Source of the DNA: an uncultured Bacilli bacterium
Lineage (GTDB): Bacteria; Bacillota_I; Bacilli_A; RF39; UBA660
Length of the DNA: 64,000 nucleotides
Direction of reading: 5' to 3'
Assembly (NCBI GenBank): GCA_934095865.1
Contig: CAKOKU010000001.1
Coordinates: forward strand, 62,001 to 126,000
Position numbers and translations under genes: made by a program. Position 1 is the stretch's first letter. Each line of letters opens with the position of its first letter. The notes below the pieces were generated by a model, which worked only from the letters and a program-made list of their open reading frames with translations, was not told the DNA's origin and did no database searches. Below are positions 8,664 to 16,533 of the stretch, in pieces.

Positions 8664-8697
8664 AGGAGAAATGTATTTAATATACATATAATAAAAA
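8664..8697 (+). promoter_or_regulatory. Hairpin between Shine-Dalgarno sequence and start codon
   Basis: A strong AAAAGGAG (8661-8668) lies 29 bases from the only usable ATG (8698); an in-frame TAA at 8692 excludes earlier starts. The gap contains ATGTAT-TTAAT-ATACAT (8671-8687), a perfect 6-bp hairpin; folding it would reduce the effective spacing to about 12 bases. Alternatively the ATG at 8671 begins a six-codon leader ORF ending at TAA 8689-8691, which would imply translational coupling. Confidence 0.5.
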
Positions 8698-9291
8698 ATG
8701 AAAAATGAAGAAAATAAGGGGTCGCATTATTTTAATAATACAAGGGTGTGTATTATAGATGCTGATGGTCAACCTATCAATTTTTGTATGAGTGAACAAG
8801 AGTTTAGACAACATTATGGTGATGGAAGTTATTCTTATCATGGACAAACTTTGAAAAGCGCTGTTATGTGGAAGATGGGTCGTGATGATTTTCCGTTTAC
8901 TGATTTATATCCAGTAAATATGGCTTTACAATTAGCCGAAACTTTTAAATGGGCTTCGGTTATGGTAGCTCCAATTGCAGAAGCTTCGCCAGAAATATTT
9001 GGAACGGTTGTTTTACCAAAGGGTGAAGAAATAACAGATGCACAAGAGCAAGCTGTAATAGGCTATTTAGAAGCGACTTCTTCAAAAGGCGGTTTTACAG
9101 GACTACCACCTTTAAAATTTGGTGAAGGTGTTTTAGTGTATAAAGCACAAAGTAACGAACTTGATAATGTTGGACCAGTTATAATTGGGTCGTCTCCTGA
9201 AGGCCATTTGCCAAAAGAGATATTAGAAGAAACTATTAATTCTTTTAGAGGAATAACTTTAGAACAACAAGGTGTTTTAAAAAGAGCTTAG
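8698..9291 (+). CDS. Unknown 197-residue protein between gap and pgk
   Basis: Soluble, mixed alpha/beta composition, no signal peptide or membrane segment. Visible features are a Gly/Tyr/His-rich part (HYGDGSYSYHG, residues ~40-50), a Trp-Lys-Met segment (VMWKMGRDDFPF) and a C-terminal part with FGEGVLVYKAQ. I do not recognise the family. The gene has its own promoter-like -10, three near-consensus Spo0A boxes and an unusual translation start region, so it is probably separately regulated from gap although it sits within a glycolytic neighbourhood. Confidence 0.75.
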   Translation: MKNEENKGSHYFNNTRVCIIDADGQPINFCMSEQEFRQHYGDGSYSYHGQTLKSAVMWKMGRDDFPFTDLYPVNMALQLAETFKWASVMVAPIAEASPEIFGTVVLPKGEEITDAQEQAVIGYLEATSSKGGFTGLPPLKFGEGVLVYKAQSNELDNVGPVIIGSSPEGHLPKEILEETINSFRGITLEQQGVLKRA

Positions 9292-9319
9292 TTAAAATTT
9301 AAGAAAGGCAGTATTGAAG

Positions 9320-10519
9320 ATGAAATGTTTATTACAAGAAATGGATGTTAAAAATAAAAGGGTAATAGTTCGTTGTGATTTTAATGTACCGGTAAGTAAT
9401 GGTAAAATTCTTGATGATACTAAGATTAAAGCTTCGTTAGAAACTATTAATTATTTAATACAAAATGATTGTAAAATTATATTATTGTCGCATTTTGGTA
9501 AAGTTAAGACTGAAAGTGATAAGCAAAAATATAGTTTAAAAATTGTTGCTAAACGTTTAAATGAGTTAGTATCCACTAATGTAATATTTTCACCGGAAAC
9601 AAGGAGTAGCTTTTTAGAATTAAAAGTTATGGATTTACAACCAAAAGATATTTTATTGGTAGAAAATACTCGTTTTGAGGATGTTCCTAATGGCTTTGAG
9701 AGTAATAATGATCCTCAATTGGCTGCTTATTTTGCTTCTTTAGGTGATATCTTTGTTTTAGATGCCTTTGCTAGTAGTCATCGTCTACACGCCTCAACTA
9801 GTGGTATTGCTAAGTTTATACCTAGTTGTTTAGGATTTTGTGTTCAAAAGGAAATGAATATGCTTGATAAGTATGTTTTGAATGCTAAAAGACCATTTTG
9901 TATTGTTATGGGTGGCGCTAAAATTGATGATAAACTTTTATTGATGGAAAAGCTATTGTCTAAATGCGATTATATGCTTTTAACTGGGGGTCTTGCTAAT
10001 AGTGTACTTAAATCTTTAGGTCTTAATGTTGGTGAGTCTTTAGCTACTAATGATTTGAAAATGCTTTCTGATGTAAAAGAAATGCTAATAAAATATCACA
10101 AGAAGATTGTGTTACCATTTGATGCTATTGTTGGTAGAAAATATGATGATAATTTTGCTGATGCACGTGATATTAATAAAATAGGTGTTGATGAAGTTAT
10201 TGGAGATATTGGCCCAAAGACTTTAAATCAATATAGTAAAATATTTAATACGGCTGCGACTATTTTTGTTAATGGTACTGCTGGTAAATATGAAGATCCT
10301 AGATTTAGTAATGGCACTTTAGAATTATTCAATGCTTTAAGTAATTGTAGCGCCGATGTTGTTTTAGGCGGTGGTGATTGTGTCAGTGCCGCTAATAAAT
10401 TCCATATGGCTGATAAGTTTACTTATACTTCAACTGGTGGTGGTGCAACATTGGAATATATAATTAATGACACTTTGCCAGCGATTGAAGCTATAATGGA
10501 TAAAGAAGAAACTTTATAA
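9320..10519 (+). CDS. pgk: Phosphoglycerate kinase
   Basis: Transfers phosphate from 1,3-bisphosphoglycerate to ADP in glycolysis. Signatures: VRCDFNVPV near the N terminus, a LLSHFG segment, FVLDAFASSHR, the hinge region FCIVMGGAKIDDK and the nucleotide-binding GGGDCVSAA / TSTGGGATLEYI at the end. Length of 399-401 residues is normal. The frame also contains a TTG at 9314, but it is too close to the AAGAAAGG site (9301-9308); ATG 9320 is preferred. The gene starts 28 bases after the unknown gene and is probably co-transcribed with it. Confidence 0.96.
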   Translation: MKCLLQEMDVKNKRVIVRCDFNVPVSNGKILDDTKIKASLETINYLIQNDCKIILLSHFGKVKTESDKQKYSLKIVAKRLNELVSTNVIFSPETRSSFLELKVMDLQPKDILLVENTRFEDVPNGFESNNDPQLAAYFASLGDIFVLDAFASSHRLHASTSGIAKFIPSCLGFCVQKEMNMLDKYVLNAKRPFCIVMGGAKIDDKLLLMEKLLSKCDYMLLTGGLANSVLKSLGLNVGESLATNDLKMLSDVKEMLIKYHKKIVLPFDAIVGRKYDDNFADARDINKIGVDEVIGDIGPKTLNQYSKIFNTAATIFVNGTAGKYEDPRFSNGTLELFNALSNCSADVVLGGGDCVSAANKFHMADKFTYTSTGGGATLEYIINDTLPAIEAIMDKEETL

Positions 10520-10526
10520 GAATTTG

Positions 10527-10582
10527 TTCGACAAATTATGTCAAAATAATTTGTAGGTATTTAGTAACTTTTGCTTTATAAT
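10527..10582 (+). promoter_or_regulatory. Spo0A-box pair and -10 element upstream of the spo0A-like gene
   Basis: TTCGACA at 10527-10533 is the exact reverse complement of the Spo0A box TGTCGAA, and TGTCAAA at 10539-10545 is one mismatch from the box on the other strand; the two face away from each other across 5 bases. A TATAAT at 10577-10582 lies 31 bases before the start codon, without a clear -35. This layout suggests autoregulation of the Spo0A-like protein (inference). Confidence 0.5.
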
Positions 10583-10612
10583 GAATATAGGTAGTATGAA
10601 AGGGAAAAAATA

Positions 10613-11380
10613 ATGATTAATGTACTTATGATAGATGAAGTATCTAGTATTAAGGCAGTAAAAACATATTTGAGTAGTAAAAGTAGTACCAATGTTAATA
10701 TAAAGTATAGTTGTTCTGATGGCCTAGAGGCTGTTAATTTAATAAAAAAAGAAAAAGATAATATTGATTGTATCATTATGGGAATGATTTTACCTTCGTT
10801 GGATGGTATGGGTATTTTAAAATTTTTAAAAAATGAAAATATAGATAAAAAAGTTATAATTTATACTTATAATAATAATTTGTCTTTATTACAAACTTTG
10901 AATTCATATAATGTTGTTTTCTACTTATTTAAAAATGTTGATTTAAGTATTTTAGAAGAAAGAGTAAATGATGCTTGTGCAATATCAATGAATAATGATT
11001 TTAATTTAAGTGTAAGCAAAAGCAGTAAAAAGACCAAAGAAATATCTAAATTATTACATGAGCTTGGAATGCCTAGTCATATTAAAGGATATCAATATAT
11101 TAGAGATTCTATTGAAATGATGTATAAGAATCCTTCGACATTTGGTGGAATAACAAAAGAAGTTTATCCATATATAGCTGATAAATATAATACAACACCA
11201 TCAAGAGTGGAAAGAGCAATTAGACATGCTATTGAAGTTAGTTGGACGAGGGGTGATTATGATTTAATGGAAGAAATCTTTGGTCATTCAGTAGATTTTG
11301 ATCGAGCTAAACCAACTAATTCAGAGTTTTTGGCAACCTTAGCGGATAAACTTTGTATTGATAATCATGTTAATGTTTAA
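10613..11380 (+). CDS. spo0A: Spo0A-family regulator with receiver lacking the phospho-accepting Asp
   Basis: The C-terminal ~110 residues are a clear Spo0A DNA-binding domain: LLHELGMPSHIKGYQYIRD, an EVYPYIADKYNTTPSRVERA helix-turn-helix region, then HAIEVSWTRGD and KPTNSEFLATLADKL. The N-terminal receiver (residues 1-120) is degenerate: the acidic pair is D8/E9 and the conserved Lys (K107) remains, but the strand carrying the phosphorylated Asp reads IIMGMILP, with Gly57 at the Asp position. It therefore probably cannot be activated by a Spo0F/Spo0B-type phosphorelay. A GAAAGGG ribosome site precedes the ATG. No other sporulation gene lies in the window, so it may control a non-sporulation regulon. 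Confidence 0.9.
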   Translation: MINVLMIDEVSSIKAVKTYLSSKSSTNVNIKYSCSDGLEAVNLIKKEKDNIDCIIMGMILPSLDGMGILKFLKNENIDKKVIIYTYNNNLSLLQTLNSYNVVFYLFKNVDLSILEERVNDACAISMNNDFNLSVSKSSKKTKEISKLLHELGMPSHIKGYQYIRDSIEMMYKNPSTFGGITKEVYPYIADKYNTTPSRVERAIRHAIEVSWTRGDYDLMEEIFGHSVDFDRAKPTNSEFLATLADKLCIDNHVNV

Positions 11381-11385
11381 ATAAT

Positions 11386-11420
11386 GATATCTTAACTTAA
11401 AAGGTTAGGAATCTTTTTTT
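11386..11420 (+). terminator. Terminator after the spo0A-like gene
   Basis: TCTTAAC pairs with GTTAGGA (one G-T pair) with additional GAT/ATC pairing outside; a run of T follows at 11414-11420. Confidence 0.75.
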
Positions 11421-11471
11421 GCCAAATGACGATTTTTAGGGCTTTTAACTAGCATTATAGTTTAAAAAATG

Positions 11472-11499
11472 TTGAAATATTGAGAACTTATGCTATAAT
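11472..11499 (+). promoter_or_regulatory. Promoter of the rimP-nusA-infB operon
   Basis: TTGAAA (11472-11477), a 16-base spacer and TATAAT (11494-11499) with an extended TGC before the -10. It is followed by a short hairpin leader. Confidence 0.65.
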
Positions 11500-11513
11500 A
11501 AAATTACAGATTT

Positions 11514-11540
11514 GAGTGGGCATTTTAAAAATTCCCACTT
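11514..11540 (+). promoter_or_regulatory. Hairpin in the 5' leader of rimP
   Basis: AGTGGG (11515-11520) pairs with CCCACT (11534-11539) over a 13-base loop, directly downstream of the predicted transcription start and followed by a T-rich stretch. GTGGG...CCCAC hairpins in front of rimP are, from memory, common in Firmicutes and may act as an attenuator or stability element; that role is inference here. Confidence 0.5.
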
Positions 11541-11560
11541 TTATTTATATGCGAGGTTCT

Positions 11561-11815
11561 ATGGAAAGTAATTTAGAAAAGTTAAGGCAATTAGTAAGTG
11601 ATGCTCTAAAATGCAGAGATATTATGGTTACTGATGTGTGCTATCATAAAGAAAATAATTATAATTTTTTAACTATTGAGTTGGATAAAGTTAATGGTAT
11701 TGACTTAGATGAAATAGTAGAAGCTACGAATATAATTAATCCAATTGTGGATAAGTTAGATTTTATAGATGAATCTTATATCTTAGATGTTATAAGTAAA
11801 GAAAGAGGAGTTTAA
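11561..11815 (+). CDS. rimP: RimP-like protein, N-terminal domain only
   Basis: Ribosome maturation factor RimP helps assemble the 30S subunit and is normally about 150 residues with an alpha/beta N-terminal domain and an Sm-like C-terminal domain. This protein (84 residues from the ATG at 11561, which has GAGG five bases upstream) ends at YILDVISKERGV, the point where the family usually continues with a SSPGL-type motif into the Sm-like domain. The stop is followed two bases later by nusA, whose GAGGAG ribosome site lies inside the last codons. So the C-terminal domain is missing rather than frameshifted nearby. Identification rests on the N-terminal pattern and gene order. Confidence 0.75.
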   Translation: MESNLEKLRQLVSDALKCRDIMVTDVCYHKENNYNFLTIELDKVNGIDLDEIVEATNIINPIVDKLDFIDESYILDVISKERGV

Positions 11816-11816
11816 A

Positions 11817-12962
11817 ATGAGAAGAAAAAAAGAAAGTGAAAATGTTGTAGATAGTGGTCTTGAATTTATTAAGGCTCTAAATACAGTAACAGAAGAAAAA
11901 GGTATTTCTAAAGATTTGATTATTGAGGCAATGAAACAAGCTTTAATGACTGCTTATAAGAAAAATTATGATTCACGTACTAATGTTCGTGTTGATTTTG
12001 ATGAATTTACTGGCAAATTTAAAGTTATTTCTTATTATGTAGTTGTTGATGATTATATTGATTCTACTTATGAAGTAGATGAAGAAGGTAATGAAGTAGA
12101 GATTCCTCCTCAAATTAATCCTGATGCTCAAATGTTATTAGAAGATGCTAGAGAAATTGATCCAGATATTCAAGTTGGTGAAACTATTGAAAAAGAAGTT
12201 ACACCTCATGATTTTGGCCGTGTTGCTGCTGGGGCTGCTAAACAAGTAGTTACTCAAAGAATTAGAGAAGCGGAAAAAGAATCAATTGTTAATGAATTTG
12301 GTGATAAACAAGATGAAATGTTAGTTGGTTTACTGGCGATGGAAGATCAAAGAAATTATTATATTGATTTAGGTCGTGCTCGTGGTGTTTTACCAAAGAG
12401 TGAGATGATTCCTGGTGAAACAGTAAAAATGGGTTCTTCAATCAAAGTATATGTTACAAAGGTTGAAGCTGGTACTAAAGGACCATTAATTCTTTTATCT
12501 CGTAAACATTATGGCTTTGTAAAAAGATTGTTTGAATCAGAAATTCCTGAGTTGGCTGATGGTACGATTATTTTATATCAAGTAGCCAGAGAACCAGGTG
12601 TTCGTTCTAAAGTTGCTGTTTATTCAACTAATGATAAGATTGATCCAATTGGTGCTTGTATTGGTGCTAAGGGTAGCAGAATTGCAAATATCTTAAAAGA
12701 ATTAAATGGTGAAAAAGTTGATTTAGTACGTTATAGTGAAGATCCGGCTGAATTTATTAAAAATGCGATGGCTCCAGCTCAAAATGTAATTGTTTCTATT
12801 AAGGATGCGGAAGCTAAAGAAGCACTTGTTGTTGTTGATAATGATAACTTAAAATTAGCTATTGGTAAAAAAGCTATTAATGTACGTCTTGCTAGTAAGT
12901 TAACTAGATATAAAATTGAAGTTAAGACTATGGAAGATATTCAAAAAGAAGGGAATAAATAA
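11817..12962 (+). CDS. nusA: Transcription termination/antitermination factor NusA
   Basis: Binds RNA polymerase and nascent RNA to modulate pausing, termination and antitermination. Order of domains: N-terminal polymerase-binding domain (to ~130), S1 domain (~135-200, QRNYYIDLGRARGVLPKSE), then KH1 and KH2 (ACIGAKGSRIANILKELNGE and LAIGKKAINVRLASKL). Length 381 is normal for Firmicutes, without the acidic repeats of proteobacteria. Its neighbours rimP and rnpM are the standard operon partners. Confidence 0.97.
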   Translation: MRRKKESENVVDSGLEFIKALNTVTEEKGISKDLIIEAMKQALMTAYKKNYDSRTNVRVDFDEFTGKFKVISYYVVVDDYIDSTYEVDEEGNEVEIPPQINPDAQMLLEDAREIDPDIQVGETIEKEVTPHDFGRVAAGAAKQVVTQRIREAEKESIVNEFGDKQDEMLVGLLAMEDQRNYYIDLGRARGVLPKSEMIPGETVKMGSSIKVYVTKVEAGTKGPLILLSRKHYGFVKRLFESEIPELADGTIILYQVAREPGVRSKVAVYSTNDKIDPIGACIGAKGSRIANILKELNGEKVDLVRYSEDPAEFIKNAMAPAQNVIVSIKDAEAKEALVVVDNDNLKLAIGKKAINVRLASKLTRYKIEVKTMEDIQKEGNK

Positions 12963-13213
12963 TGAAAAAAATTCCTTTGAGAATGTGTGTAGTTACTAAA
13001 AATAGAGAAGAAAAAAGGAATTTATTACGTATTGTAAAAACAAAAGACGGTGAGATTTTGGTTGATACGACCGGAAAGTTAAATGGTAAAGGAGCTTATA
13101 TAACTAAGTCACCAGAAGTATTGGCTTTGGCTCGTAAAAATAAAGCCTTAGACCGAGCTTTAGATACGGAAATTTCCGAAGAAGTTTATAAAAAAATTGC
13201 AGAAAATATATAG
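12962..13213 (+). CDS. rnpM: YlxR family protein (RNase P modulator RnpM)
   Basis: Small basic RNA-binding protein of the YlxR/DUF448 family. The start RMCVVTKNREEKRNLLRIVK and the segment GKGAYITKSPEVLALARK are diagnostic. Work in Bacillus subtilis identified the family member as a modulator of RNase P. Its ATG overlaps the nusA stop by one base. The ylxQ gene (L7Ae-like) that usually follows is absent; infB comes next. Confidence 0.93.
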   Translation: MKKIPLRMCVVTKNREEKRNLLRIVKTKDGEILVDTTGKLNGKGAYITKSPEVLALARKNKALDRALDTEISEEVYKKIAENI

Positions 13214-13228
13214 GAAGAGGTGATGCTT

Positions 13229-15343
13229 ATGATGAGTGTTCGTGAATATGCAAGCGATACCAATCATACAGTTGCAGAAATTTTAAAAAAATGTGAAGAG
13301 TTAGGAATTAAAGTTAAAAATGCTGATAGCGATTTAAGTGAAGATGATATTATTATTTTAGATAATGCATCTAATTTAATATCTACTGCTGTTGATACAT
13401 CCCTAGAAGAAGAAGACGTAATAGATGAAGCTGTTGAAGACATTTTAGAAACAACTAATTTAAATAAGAATTTCACAACTGGAGATAAAAAGCAAAAACT
13501 AAAGAAAAAGAGTGAAATAGCATCTTCTAAAGCTGAGTACATGAATAAACGTAAAGAAATGTACAAAAATAAATCTAAATTGAAGAAAAATGCTACTGAA
13601 GATAATGTTATTTTATATCATGATAATATGACTGTTGCGGAATTAGCCGATGCTATTGGATGTAGTGGGGCTAGTTTAATTACTAAACTAATGAGCAATG
13701 GAATTATGTCTAACTTAACTATGAGTATTGCTTTTAGCGATGCTGAAGTAGTAGCGCTTCTTTATGGTAAAGTTTTAAAGAAAGATACAACTCAAGATAT
13801 TACTAATTTTGAAGAATATGAAATTGTAGATTCAAAAGAAGATTTGGTTAAACGTCCACCTGTTGTTACTATTATGGGTCACGTTGATCATGGTAAAACT
13901 ACACTTTTAGATACAATTCGTCATTCTAAAGTTGTTGCCAGTGAATCTGGTGGAATTACACAAGCTATTGGTGCTTATCAAATTGTTCATAATGGAGAGC
14001 CAATAACATTTATTGATACTCCAGGTCATGCTGCTTTTACTGCAATGCGTGCGCGTGGTACTAGTGTTACAGATATTGTTATAATTATTGTGGCTGCTGA
14101 TGATGGTGTTATGCCACAAACTAAAGAAGCAATTGACCATGCAAAGGCCGCTAAAGTACCAATTATTGTTGCTATAAATAAAATGGATAAACCAGATGCT
14201 AATCCAAATAGAGTTATGGAAGAAATGGCTGCTTTAAATATTACGCCAGAAGAATGGGGTGGTGAGTATCCATTTGTTAAGATTTCAGCGCAAACTGGTG
14301 ATAATATTGATGAATTATTAGAAACTATTTTGGCAACTGCTGAAATGTTAGAGTTGAAAGCTAATCCAAATCGTTATGCTATTGGTTCAGTAATTGAATC
14401 TAAATTAGATAAACATGTTGGTGGTGTTGCTTCTATTTTAATTCAAAATGGTACTTTAAGAATTGGTGATCCAATTGTTATTGGTACTAACTATGGTAAA
14501 GTAAGAACGATGAAAAATGACTTAGGTGAAGATGTTGTTAGTGCTGGTCCTTCTACTCCTGTTGAAATAACCGGTTTACAAGGTAATCCAGAGGCTGGTG
14601 ATAAATTCATGAGTTTTGAATCAGAAACTCAAGCTAAGGAAGTAGCTGAAAAACGTCGCCTAGCAGCTCGTGATCAAAAGTTTAAAAAAGAAAACTTATC
14701 ACTAGATTCATTATTTCAAGCCATTGATGAAGGCACTAAAGAAATTAATATAATTTTAAAAACCGATGTTAAAGGTAGTGAAGAAGCTTTAAAGACTGCT
14801 TTAAACAAAATAGATGTAGCGGGCGTTAAAGTTAATGTTATTCGTAGTGATATTGGTACAATTACTGAAAGTGATGTTGTTCTAGCTAATGCTTCCAATG
14901 CCATTATAATTGGCTTTAATGTTGTACCAAGTACGCAAACAAAAGAAATAGCTAAAGAATACAGCGTTGATATTCGTCTATATAATATTATTTATAAAGC
15001 TATTGAAGATATGGAAGCTGCCATGAAAGGTCTTCTTGATCCTGAATTTGAAGAAAAAGTATATGGTCATGCAGAAATTAGAAAGATATTTACTTTCTCT
15101 AAAGTTGGCAAAATAGCGGGTTCTTATATTACCGATGGTTTAGTTAAAGCTCATTCTAAAATAAGAGTTATACGTGATGGTATTGTAATCCATGATGGTC
15201 AAATAGCAGGCTTACAAAGAGGAAAAGATTCTGTTAAAGAAGTTAAAAAAGGCTTTGAGTGTGGTATAACTTTAGAAAATTATAGTGATTTAAAAGAAAA
15301 TGATGTTTTAGAATGTTATGATGTTGTTGAGGTTCAAAGATGA
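13229..15343 (+). CDS. infB: Translation initiation factor IF-2
   Basis: GTPase that delivers fMet-tRNA to the 30S subunit and promotes subunit joining. N-terminal IF2-N helix-turn region (SVREYASDTNHTVAEILKKC), a charged linker, a second IF2-N module, then the G domain with GHVDHGKTT (G1), DTPGHAAF (G3) and NKMD (G4), and the C-terminal beta barrels. Several starts are possible (GTG 13220, ATG 13223, 13229, 13232); AGGAAGAGG at 13212-13220 best fits 13229 or 13232. Near 703 residues, it is of normal Firmicute length. Confidence 0.97.
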   Translation: MMSVREYASDTNHTVAEILKKCEELGIKVKNADSDLSEDDIIILDNASNLISTAVDTSLEEEDVIDEAVEDILETTNLNKNFTTGDKKQKLKKKSEIASSKAEYMNKRKEMYKNKSKLKKNATEDNVILYHDNMTVAELADAIGCSGASLITKLMSNGIMSNLTMSIAFSDAEVVALLYGKVLKKDTTQDITNFEEYEIVDSKEDLVKRPPVVTIMGHVDHGKTTLLDTIRHSKVVASESGGITQAIGAYQIVHNGEPITFIDTPGHAAFTAMRARGTSVTDIVIIIVAADDGVMPQTKEAIDHAKAAKVPIIVAINKMDKPDANPNRVMEEMAALNITPEEWGGEYPFVKISAQTGDNIDELLETILATAEMLELKANPNRYAIGSVIESKLDKHVGGVASILIQNGTLRIGDPIVIGTNYGKVRTMKNDLGEDVVSAGPSTPVEITGLQGNPEAGDKFMSFESETQAKEVAEKRRLAARDQKFKKENLSLDSLFQAIDEGTKEINIILKTDVKGSEEALKTALNKIDVAGVKVNVIRSDIGTITESDVVLANASNAIIIGFNVVPSTQTKEIAKEYSVDIRLYNIIYKAIEDMEAAMKGLLDPEFEEKVYGHAEIRKIFTFSKVGKIAGSYITDGLVKAHSKIRVIRDGIVIHDGQIAGLQRGKDSVKEVKKGFECGITLENYSDLKENDVLECYDVVEVQR

Positions 15344-15687
15344 ATCTAGTTAAACAAAAAAGAATATCTAGTAATATTCAAAAAACTTTAGGTGAGATAA
15401 TTTTAGAAGAAACTCATGATTCAATTTTAAAAAAAATTACGATTACAGCTTGTGAAGTTACTAATGACTTATCATTTTGTAAAGTTTATTTTACAAGTTT
15501 AGAAGAGAAAACAGCTAAAGAGTTAGAAAAAGAATTAAATGATAATACTTCTTCTTATTTACGAGGTCGTTTGGCTAATAAAATTGAAATAAGAAATACA
15601 CCAAAGTTAATATTTAAGTATGATACTTCTATTGCTTATGGAAATAATATAGAAAAGATTATTAGTAATCTTCATGAGGAAAAATAA
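15340..15687 (+). CDS. rbfA: Ribosome-binding factor A
   Basis: Late 30S maturation and cold-adaptation factor with a single KH-like domain. Evidence: the RISSNIQKTLGEIILEE start, the ITACEVTNDLSFCKVYFT strand-helix core and the C-terminal IRNTPKLIFKYDTSIAYGN. Length 115 is typical. The ATG overlaps the infB TGA by three bases (ATGA), so the two are translationally coupled. Confidence 0.95.
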   Translation: MNLVKQKRISSNIQKTLGEIILEETHDSILKKITITACEVTNDLSFCKVYFTSLEEKTAKELEKELNDNTSSYLRGRLANKIEIRNTPKLIFKYDTSIAYGNNIEKIISNLHEEK

Positions 15688-16529
15688 TGATATTAAATGT
15701 TTATAAAGAACCAGGAATGACTTCTAGAGACGTAGTAAACATTCTTTCTAAACATTTTCAGACAAAAAAAGTGGGACACACAGGAACTTTAGACCCTATT
15801 GCTTCTGGTGTCCTTATTGTTTGTACTGAAAAAGATACTAAGTTAGTTGATTTAATAACGGCAGAGTATAAAGAATATGTTGCTACTTGTAAATTAGGTC
15901 TAAAAACTGATACCGGAGATATTACGGGAAATGTCATAGAAGAATGTTCGTATAATTTTAAAGAATCTGATTTACAAAAAGTATTGCATTCTTTTTTAGG
16001 AGCAAGGACGCAGACTGTTCCCATTTATTCAGCGGTAAAAATTAATGGTAAAAAGTTATATGAATATGCTAGAAATAATATACCGGTAACATTACCGGTA
16101 AGAAATATTAATATTAGAGATATAGAATTGTTGAATTTCTCTGGTACAGAATTTACTTTTAGAGTTGTTGTGTCGAAAGGAACTTATATTCGTTCATTAA
16201 TAGAAGATATTTGTGCCTCTTTATCAACAGTTGGTACGATGAGTGCGTTAAAAAGGACTAAACAAGGAAAATATAGAGTAGAAGATGCTAATAAAATAGA
16301 AGATATTTTGCATGATAAGTATAATTTGATATCAGTGTTAGATGTTTTAAGCGATTATCCTAAAGTAACATTGGACTTTGATCTTTATAAAAAGGTAAAA
16401 AATGGTGCTAAAATAAGTTTGAATTCTAATGACAAAATAGTACTCTTAGTATATAATAATTTACCAGTTGCTTTATATGAACAAGAAGATAATCATTATA
16501 GAGTTTACAAAATGTTAGAAAGAAGTTAA
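15687..16529 (+). CDS. truB: tRNA pseudouridine(55) synthase
   Basis: Converts U55 of the tRNA T-loop to pseudouridine. The catalytic motif GHTGTLDPIASGVL places the nucleophile at Asp36. Other family segments are YKEPGMTSRDVV at the start, VPIYSAVKINGKKLYEYAR, and SKGTYIRSLIEDI. The last ~60 residues correspond to a reduced PUA-like domain. Its ATG shares one base with the rbfA stop. Confidence 0.96.
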   Translation: MILNVYKEPGMTSRDVVNILSKHFQTKKVGHTGTLDPIASGVLIVCTEKDTKLVDLITAEYKEYVATCKLGLKTDTGDITGNVIEECSYNFKESDLQKVLHSFLGARTQTVPIYSAVKINGKKLYEYARNNIPVTLPVRNINIRDIELLNFSGTEFTFRVVVSKGTYIRSLIEDICASLSTVGTMSALKRTKQGKYRVEDANKIEDILHDKYNLISVLDVLSDYPKVTLDFDLYKKVKNGAKISLNSNDKIVLLVYNNLPVALYEQEDNHYRVYKMLERS

Positions 16530-16533
16530 AGTA

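Noticed and set aside
13264..13566. 100-residue minus-strand open frame inside infB
   Set aside because: Shadow of the charged N-terminal linker of IF-2; low-complexity and Ser/Phe-rich, no ribosome site.
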